DNA from: an uncultured Clostridia bacterium
GTDB taxonomy: Bacteria > Bacillota > Clostridia > Christensenellales > Borkfalkiaceae
Length of the DNA: 9,812 nucleotides
Assembly: GCA_946628865.1 (NCBI GenBank)
Contig: CAMOXE010000046.1
Coordinates: 1-9,812 of the forward strand
Reading direction: 5' to 3'
Made by a program: the position numbers and the translations under genes. The notes beneath the pieces were generated by a model. The model worked only from the letters and a program-made list of their open reading frames with translations. It ran no database searches and was not told the origin of the DNA. Below, one piece after another: positions 6,301 to 9,812 of the stretch. Numbering within the stretch: the first letter of the stretch is position 1; each line of letters opens with the position of its first letter.

Positions 6301-7093
6301 CGTCCGCAACGTTTAAAACTTTATTGATCCCTCCTTCGCTAAAATCAACTGTAACAATAGGATCTTCTTTATTTATAAGCAAAACGTCTTCAACTTCGAT
6401 TATAGGATAATCTACGTTTACATATACGAAAGACCGTAACTTTTCACTGCCGAACGTAGTCTCCGCCCATACTTTCGTATCTCCGACGGAAACGCCGATA
6501 ATTTCATTTTCGCGAATTTTACACACATCCTCGTTTTCACTGCTCCAAACAAGGTCTTCCGCGGCAACTGTCTCGCCGTCTTCGCCTATAATTTCACCGG
6601 TCAACACGATTTTATTCTCAAAGTTCTTACCGCAAAGAGTCGGCATCGAATAAATTGTCACGCTGTTTTCCGACAGAGACAACCGAGTTTTCGTCACGAC
6701 TTTTACGGTGACGATCGCCACGGTTCTGTCTTCAGGTCTTCCTTGCGGTTCTCCGGTAATCTTTATCCTTGCGCTGCCGAGAAATATTCCCTTTATTCTT
6801 CCGCTTTCGCTCACGGTTACCGATTCGTTATCGCTTTCAAAAGTGAAAATCGGATTGTCGATAACTTGTGTTTCATCTTCCAGCGTCGGTTTGAGCGAAT
6901 ATTCGCCGCCTTCATAAAGATTTAACGTTTCTTCGACCTTTATCGTAAGCGGTCCATAAATTATAGGATCGGTCTGTTCTTCCGGAACTTTCTCCGGAAC
7001 TTTCTCCGGACCTTTTCCGCATGCGCCCGCAAGCAAAAACACGCAAATCGTTATAAATGAAAACACAAAAAGTTTGAACGTTTTTCTTCTCAT
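3311..7093 (-). CDS. Large surface lipoprotein with Ig-like domains and three GLUG-type units, 1260 residues
   Basis: The signal MRRKTFKLFVFSFITICVF ends in the lipobox LAGAC with the lipidated Cys at 25, so the protein is tethered to the outer face of the membrane. A PEKV linker (29-39) follows. Residues about 47-228 form two BIG2-like Ig domains (SVTVSESGRIKGIFLGSARI 91-110; VCKIRENEIIGVSVGDTKVW 190-209). Residues about 313-555, 676-915 and 1013-1250 are three related units with GLUG-type strands (GVFNGLGHSIYNV, DFDGLGHTIYNV, SFDGKGHIVYNL), each containing DNVFIH and LLFGFG or ALFGFG, with Ig-like linkers between. GLUG-type repeats build right-handed beta-helices, often surface adhesins or carbohydrate-binding proteins. 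GAGGG seven bases before ATG fixes the start, 15 bases after the DUF4838 gene. The third unit shares a near-identical tract with the secreted protein at 1-2315. No catalytic residues can be assigned. Confidence 0.93.
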   Translation of the reverse strand: MRRKTFKLFVFSFITICVFLLAGACGKGPEKVPEKVPEEQTDPIIYGPLTIKVEETLNLYEGGEYSLKPTLEDETQVIDNPIFTFESDNESVTVSESGRIKGIFLGSARIKITGEPQGRPEDRTVAIVTVKVVTKTRLSLSENSVTIYSMPTLCGKNFENKIVLTGEIIGEDGETVAAEDLVWSSENEDVCKIRENEIIGVSVGDTKVWAETTFGSEKLRSFVYVNVDYPIIEVEDVLLINKEDPIVTVDFSEGGINKVLNVADVTSGTWLKVNDGALDGKTIISGERKYVVCNDMYGYKFDYTVVADRVLKTTEETYEFLNNATTSNTRDKYFALGENVDFNGLTLIADNGFAGVFNGLGHSIYNVLGDVTGQGGLWNSLFGGLSGEIKNLGLLNVNMCTGCDGVLCDSMSGEARIDNVFIHIKKGGTTDQSGAICRRVDGTNNVISNSVIWWEGISAHIYNGLLFGFGSDGSKVTFENTYVIAENQANRHLVGQRTNEGYQVFRAAMNELDSEHIRSYADFVANGYFDKSKAGKFWDFDSCYIPTVKSAVDAFAIDTFINVYKNPGEVENIFSCFKASMASGYINSTKEIENGSEYIAGGIYLIPVEKVATVNSLYIGNSEIAKSDYKYNRETGEIELTVGAVYNIGGKDLPFVLKTDAGNKIYKINVYDDVITTAERLSDILNKAQYDETVFKCHSLGEDIDYSGKAMATRGQTYAGDFDGLGHTIYNVSSNEEFTGLFGTLQGGIYNLAIVNATISGSGGLLADCINDGSVIDNVFIHVLSDTGTGNHGAIGRFVLGRCKITDVVIWFETRATESQYAGALFGFGNASANADISGTYVIIDEECRTRHLVGQRNDAAYANFKSQMNALDSSVVKTLAEFTETDKSGIYNDYWNKTDYNVYIISSAAQRISADTLYKIAKTEDIGIVGTVIKDSDDESLISNEAVIDVSQITGTISEVNINGEQVAYSVSGNKISILSEVFTEMNGLADIRIIIGGVVYGGKIEIVEYCFTTALKLNEFLCNAATEDTAGKIYTLGADIDYSGKAMADRGQTFSGSFDGKGHIVYNLACGAVQFTALFGNLNGTIKNLGIVNADVSGYGGLLVDMLSGGTIDNVFIHISSDTAAGHHGAIARFPTGQFSVSNTVVWYENRAVNSNGGLLFGFGLNGACGSTLENVYAIVDASSANRNMTSQRGDASYANFKSAMNAYASLTIKTVSEFSGSGYTFESDYWDNTSYKIAVFKRAITYLSATTKEKISL
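3344..6157 (-). repeat. Three diverged GLUG-type beta-helix units of about 240 residues
   Basis: Unit 1 covers about 5429-6157, unit 2 about 4349-5068 and unit 3 about 3344-4057. Shared landmarks in order are a helical start (EFLNNA, DILNKA, EFLCNA), an acidic GxDIDYSGKAMA-type segment, the GLUG core, DNVFIH, GAI-RF, W-E/Y-NR, the LLFGFG turn, a TYVI strand, RHLVGQR, an NFKSxMNALDS helix and a closing YWD/YWN. Unit 3 departs at RHLVGQR, reading RNMTSQR. The fixed order suggests one domain family duplicated within the gene. DNA similarity among the three is modest, so these duplications are old, unlike the exchange with the secreted gene. Confidence 0.82.
3672..3868. repeat. Copy B of the near-identical 197-base direct repeat
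   Basis: This encodes residues 1076-1140 of the 1260-residue lipoprotein, inside its third GLUG-type unit. It matches bases 1-197 in the same orientation with a single base change. To the right of 3868 the two copies separate at once. To the left the lipoprotein gene continues, but copy A runs out of the window, so the tract is at least 197 bases and may be longer. Confidence 0.97.
6981..7016. repeat. 12-base tandem repeat in the lipoprotein linker
   Basis: Three adjacent 12-base units read tccggaactttc, tccggaactttc and tccggacctttt on the plus strand. The first two are identical and the third differs at two positions. They encode the PEKVPEKVPE linker directly after the lipidated Cys25. 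Because the unit is a multiple of three, slippage would change tether length without breaking the frame. Confidence 0.9.
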
Positions 7094-7108
7094 TCTTTTA
7101 CCCTCTTT

Positions 7109-9124
7109 TTATTTAGCTCTTACGCTTTCTATAAACTCCCTTATCGTTTGCCCTCCGGATTCGGCCGTTTCGCTCATCTTGCACGACTTTGCATCGTTTT
7201 CCAGCGTTTCAAGCAAGCCCTCGATTTCTTTTTTAGTATATCTGTCCGAATAAAGCGACAATAAAGTGTATAATGTCGAAACCCTTTCCATCGATATGCT
7301 GCGCGCGATAAGAGAATATCTCTCGCCGTCTTCTTTTTTTAAGCTTTCGATTGCCGCAAACGCCCTATCATAATAATCCAAAAAATCAACCAGATAAGAA
7401 TGGCTCCATAATTCTCTTTTAAGCGTTGCTCCGCTTAAATAATTTACCCAAATCGCTTGAATACCATTCGCCCCTGTCTTTGCTTTTTCTCTTATGTCTG
7501 CCCAATAACTTCTGTATTTGTAATACGCCTCGCGCATTATATCACCGGCCTCTCCGTAAACTCCTTGAAAATATTTATAAACCAAATCGTTTACGTTAAG
7601 ATCAACGTTCCACCTCAATTTTGTCGCCACATATAATTTAAGCATGCTCCATCCTGTCGCGAGTCCGGAATTAAGCCATTGTCCCTGATCATACAAATGA
7701 AGACAATTGCTTTCTTTCATCAATCTGTATAATTCTTGTTTCGACGTAAGGCTCTCGTAAGGAACAAGATAATTTCGCGTATTGAAATCATAGGTGTAGA
7801 ACATACACGAGTGACCTATCGTCGCCCAAGCCCGCATATTTCGATACATCGGCGCATTTTTAGGATCGTCCGAAAGCATTCCGAAATCGTATTTTATCGG
7901 AGCCATAACAAATCCTATTTTATTATGAATTTCCAAGTCTCCGTTTACCGTAAACGAATCGGTCTGCGCGTTATACGTTACGGGAGCGTCTTCATACGTT
8001 TGATACGCAAGAAGATTTATATAAAAATCCCTTTTATAAGGACTCCCTTCTTTGGTCTCGTACCACTCGTAAACCTTTTTAAGAACATCGTTCAAAAACA
8101 GTATGGCCGTGGCGCTTTTCGCACCGTATTTTAACGTATTTGCAGCACACGCTTTACATTCGCACGCAGGAGCTCCGTCCATCTGACCGAAAATAAGAAA
8201 TTTTCCCGTTGAACCTCCTTTGAATTCATCGTATATTTCCCGACATAACGCGTCCACCATCAATGCATATTCGTCTTTGTCGCCGTGCGCAGTCAAACAT
8301 AAATTTTCTTCGTATTGATAACCGCTGACCGTTTCTTTCCAATTCGTATACCACTTCGGGTGCTCTTCACCGTATGATTCGATAGGAAGAATCAACAACT
8401 CGTTGTGAACCGAAGTGTTGCCGTTGATTTTCATTGCGGTAACGTCTCTCCCCGTCATCCTGTATCTTGCGGTAACATTTGTCGCGCCCATAAGAGCGCC
8501 GTAATTCGGTGCAAAAGACTCTATATCCGGAATTGATTTTTCGTTATATTCCCGTAAAGGTATGTTTTTTACGTTTTTATCGATAGAATAAATATCCGGA
8601 GCAAAATATTCATAATTCAATTCAGTTCCGAAAAATTCATATACGGAATAAAGCGTGCCGAATTCCGTCGCACCGAGAAAGAACATCGATTTCCCAACTG
8701 TTTTTATGATATATCCCTGTTCGCCGAGGTCTTCTTTCGTAACGCTTATTCCCGCCTGTTTTGCCAATTGCGTATCCCCGATCGACAAGTATTTCGAATC
8801 TGCGCTATAAGTAATTCCAGCGTCTCTCACGACATCGAGGTATACACCCGTTGATTCACTGAAAAAATTAGTAAACTCTTCCGCCGCCAATATTTCGTTC
8901 CTTTTTGCCGTTTCGGGTAAAACGATTTTATATGTCGTTTCGGAATTTTTCAAGATATAATCGCCCGTTTCAGTTTCAACAGGTTTTTTGTCTTCTTCTT
9001 TTTCATCTTTTCGCGGTGTTTCGCTGTCGTTCGGATTTACATTGTCCGTATTTTTATTGCAACCGACCGCTATCGAAAACATAATACCTACAACCAATAT
9101 CAATGATAATAAGCGTTTCATCAT
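7109..9124 (-). CDS. DUF4838-type surface lipoprotein, 671 residues
   Basis: The signal MMKRLLSLILVVGIMFSIAV ends in lipobox AVGC (Cys22). A charged low-complexity tether (residues 23-54) follows. Residues about 63-185 resemble the N-terminal accessory domain of GH67 and GH20 enzymes (a YKIVLPETAK strand, an AAEEFTNFFSESTG helix, then LSIGDTQLAK and FFLGATEFGTLYSVYEFF). Residues about 250-460 carry DUF4838-like features: HPKWY, CLTAHGD, FGQMDGAPACECKACA (Cys 321, 323, 326) and FYINLLAYQTYEDAP. The helical C-terminus contains the VYKYFQGVYGEAGDIM segment typical of these proteins. The family is generally linked to glycan breakdown by context and by its GH-like barrel, but I cannot name a substrate or catalytic pair. 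It overlaps the upstream stop by ATGA and is followed after 15 bases by the GLUG lipoprotein. The family call rests on recalled motifs. Confidence 0.86.
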   Translation of the reverse strand: MMKRLLSLILVVGIMFSIAVGCNKNTDNVNPNDSETPRKDEKEEDKKPVETETGDYILKNSETTYKIVLPETAKRNEILAAEEFTNFFSESTGVYLDVVRDAGITYSADSKYLSIGDTQLAKQAGISVTKEDLGEQGYIIKTVGKSMFFLGATEFGTLYSVYEFFGTELNYEYFAPDIYSIDKNVKNIPLREYNEKSIPDIESFAPNYGALMGATNVTARYRMTGRDVTAMKINGNTSVHNELLILPIESYGEEHPKWYTNWKETVSGYQYEENLCLTAHGDKDEYALMVDALCREIYDEFKGGSTGKFLIFGQMDGAPACECKACAANTLKYGAKSATAILFLNDVLKKVYEWYETKEGSPYKRDFYINLLAYQTYEDAPVTYNAQTDSFTVNGDLEIHNKIGFVMAPIKYDFGMLSDDPKNAPMYRNMRAWATIGHSCMFYTYDFNTRNYLVPYESLTSKQELYRLMKESNCLHLYDQGQWLNSGLATGWSMLKLYVATKLRWNVDLNVNDLVYKYFQGVYGEAGDIMREAYYKYRSYWADIREKAKTGANGIQAIWVNYLSGATLKRELWSHSYLVDFLDYYDRAFAAIESLKKEDGERYSLIARSISMERVSTLYTLLSLYSDRYTKKEIEGLLETLENDAKSCKMSETAESGGQTIREFIESVRAK

Positions 9125-9812
9125 TTCACCTCCGCTTTTATGGTTTTTATTCCTATATTCTCATCGCCATCATACGCATAAACGCTTATAATATATATTC
9201 CTCGCTCGGAAAACACATAAGAATAGGATGCGTCTGTATTTTTTTCGAGTTTTATCGCAACCGCCGACGGTGTGAATATCGCTACCGAAACAAGCACTTC
9301 CCCGTCTTTACCGTCTGTCGCAGAAGCAGTAAACCGAACTTTATCCCCTATTTTAAAGTCGGAATTTATTCCGTTTACGCTTATTTCAGGTTTTTCTCTG
9401 TCCACGCAATAAATGTTTACGTTATAAGTCTTTTCATTGCCGAGTCCATCATCCGTCACAACTACTATACGATACCTACCCAATGCAGATAAAACGAAAG
9501 AATACGTCTCTTCATTGACGGCGACATCTTTAAGTTGAACTCCGTCAACGGATACGGCATAACCGTTATCGGGAAGTCTTACGCTGAAACTTGCGGAAAC
9601 CAAAGGAGACAAAACATCCGCCGTTTCAATAAAGAAAGACGAGTTTTCACCGAGAGTTTTATATATACCGTCCGTCTTTACATAGGCTTGCGCATCTATG
9701 TAATCTTCTTCCGCAGAAACCTTAATTTCTTGATAATTTATGGATTGTATGCATAAACCCGTTTCGTTTTCAATACCGCCCATCTCCAACGACATATACG
9801 CATAACTATGCG
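9121..9812 (-). CDS. C-terminal part of an extracellular multidomain protein with Ig-like domains (5' end outside window)
   Basis: The frame is open to the window edge; 229 residues are visible, five of them before the first Met (ATG at 9795), so that Met is internal. The first 30 or so residues (MSLEMGGIENETGLCIQSIN) resemble the closing strands of a concanavalin/LamG-like sandwich. Two Ig-like sandwiches follow: one around SASFSVRLPDNGYAVSVDG to RYRIVVVTDDGLGNEKTYNV, ending at DREKP, and a last one from EISVNGINSDFKIGDKVRF to GIYIISVYAYDGDENIG. The DGLGNEKTYNV and DREKPEISV junctions are typical of HYR- or cadherin-like strings in secreted enzymes and adhesins. Such C-terminal strings usually bind carbohydrate or act as spacers. 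There is no sortase motif, membrane anchor or dockerin at the end (IKTIKAEVK). It precedes the DUF4838 lipoprotein without a gap, so the genes are probably co-transcribed. Confidence 0.85.
   Translation of the reverse strand, partial: HSYAYMSLEMGGIENETGLCIQSINYQEIKVSAEEDYIDAQAYVKTDGIYKTLGENSSFFIETADVLSPLVSASFSVRLPDNGYAVSVDGVQLKDVAVNEETYSFVLSALGRYRIVVVTDDGLGNEKTYNVNIYCVDREKPEISVNGINSDFKIGDKVRFTASATDGKDGEVLVSVAIFTPSAVAIKLEKNTDASYSYVFSERGIYIISVYAYDGDENIGIKTIKAEVK
9127..9133 (-). promoter_or_regulatory. Shine-Dalgarno site that decides between two adjacent start codons
   Basis: On the minus strand the site is GGAGGTG, inside the last codons of the upstream gene, followed by AAATGATG. The first ATG (9124) lies only four bases from GGAGG; the second (9121) lies seven bases away, the spacing also seen at the 2328-2456 and 3311-7093 starts. 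Initiation at the second ATG is therefore at least as likely, giving 670 residues and making the genes abut without the ATGA overlap. Confidence 0.65.

Noticed and set aside
1..9812. tRNA, rRNA, CRISPR array, riboswitch or phage genes
   Set aside because: No cloverleaf, regularly spaced repeats, conserved riboswitch core or phage-type gene was recognised on either strand; the only non-coding gap over 150 bases is 3056-3310, described above.

Overview
All supported genes lie on the minus strand, so gene order below runs from high to low coordinates. Almost every product is exported: two large lipoproteins, two very small lipoproteins, a large protein with a classical signal peptide, and the tail of another multidomain extracellular protein. 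Strong GGAGG-type ribosome sites, lipobox signal peptides, InlB-type B repeats and GLUG-type repeats point to a Gram-positive-like member of the Bacillota, probably an uncultured Clostridia lineage from an animal gut. That placement is inference from style; no rRNA or marker gene is present.

Block 1 (9812 to 3311) looks like one transcription unit. It holds the C-terminal 229 residues of a beta-sandwich protein, then a 671-residue DUF4838-type lipoprotein whose start overlaps the previous stop (ATGA), then, 15 bases on, a 1260-residue lipoprotein with Ig-like domains and three GLUG-type units. Together they suggest a cell-surface apparatus for binding or processing glycans, but no catalytic activity can be assigned with certainty.

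A 255-base gap (3056-3310) follows. It carries several hairpins and resembles a dispersed palindromic intergenic element more than a gene.

Block 2 (3055 to the window edge) is the more unusual part. A 90-residue acidic lipoprotein comes first, then possibly a 41-residue Cys-containing peptide overlapping its end, then a 70-residue lipoprotein, a 42-residue acidic peptide, and a large secreted InlB-repeat/GLUG protein. The last two junctions are each exactly 12 bases, with the ribosome site pressed against the preceding stop codon. The large gene has 771 codons open to the window edge and no stop inside the window. The 41- and 42-residue frames share the six-residue string LKVVRF.

The two blocks are linked by sequence. 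Bases 1-197 (in the large secreted gene) and 3672-3868 (third GLUG-type unit of the lipoprotein) are identical at 196 of 197 positions, then diverge abruptly at 198, although the proteins stay recognisably homologous. This is the mark of recent gene conversion or module exchange between two surface proteins with different modes of attachment.
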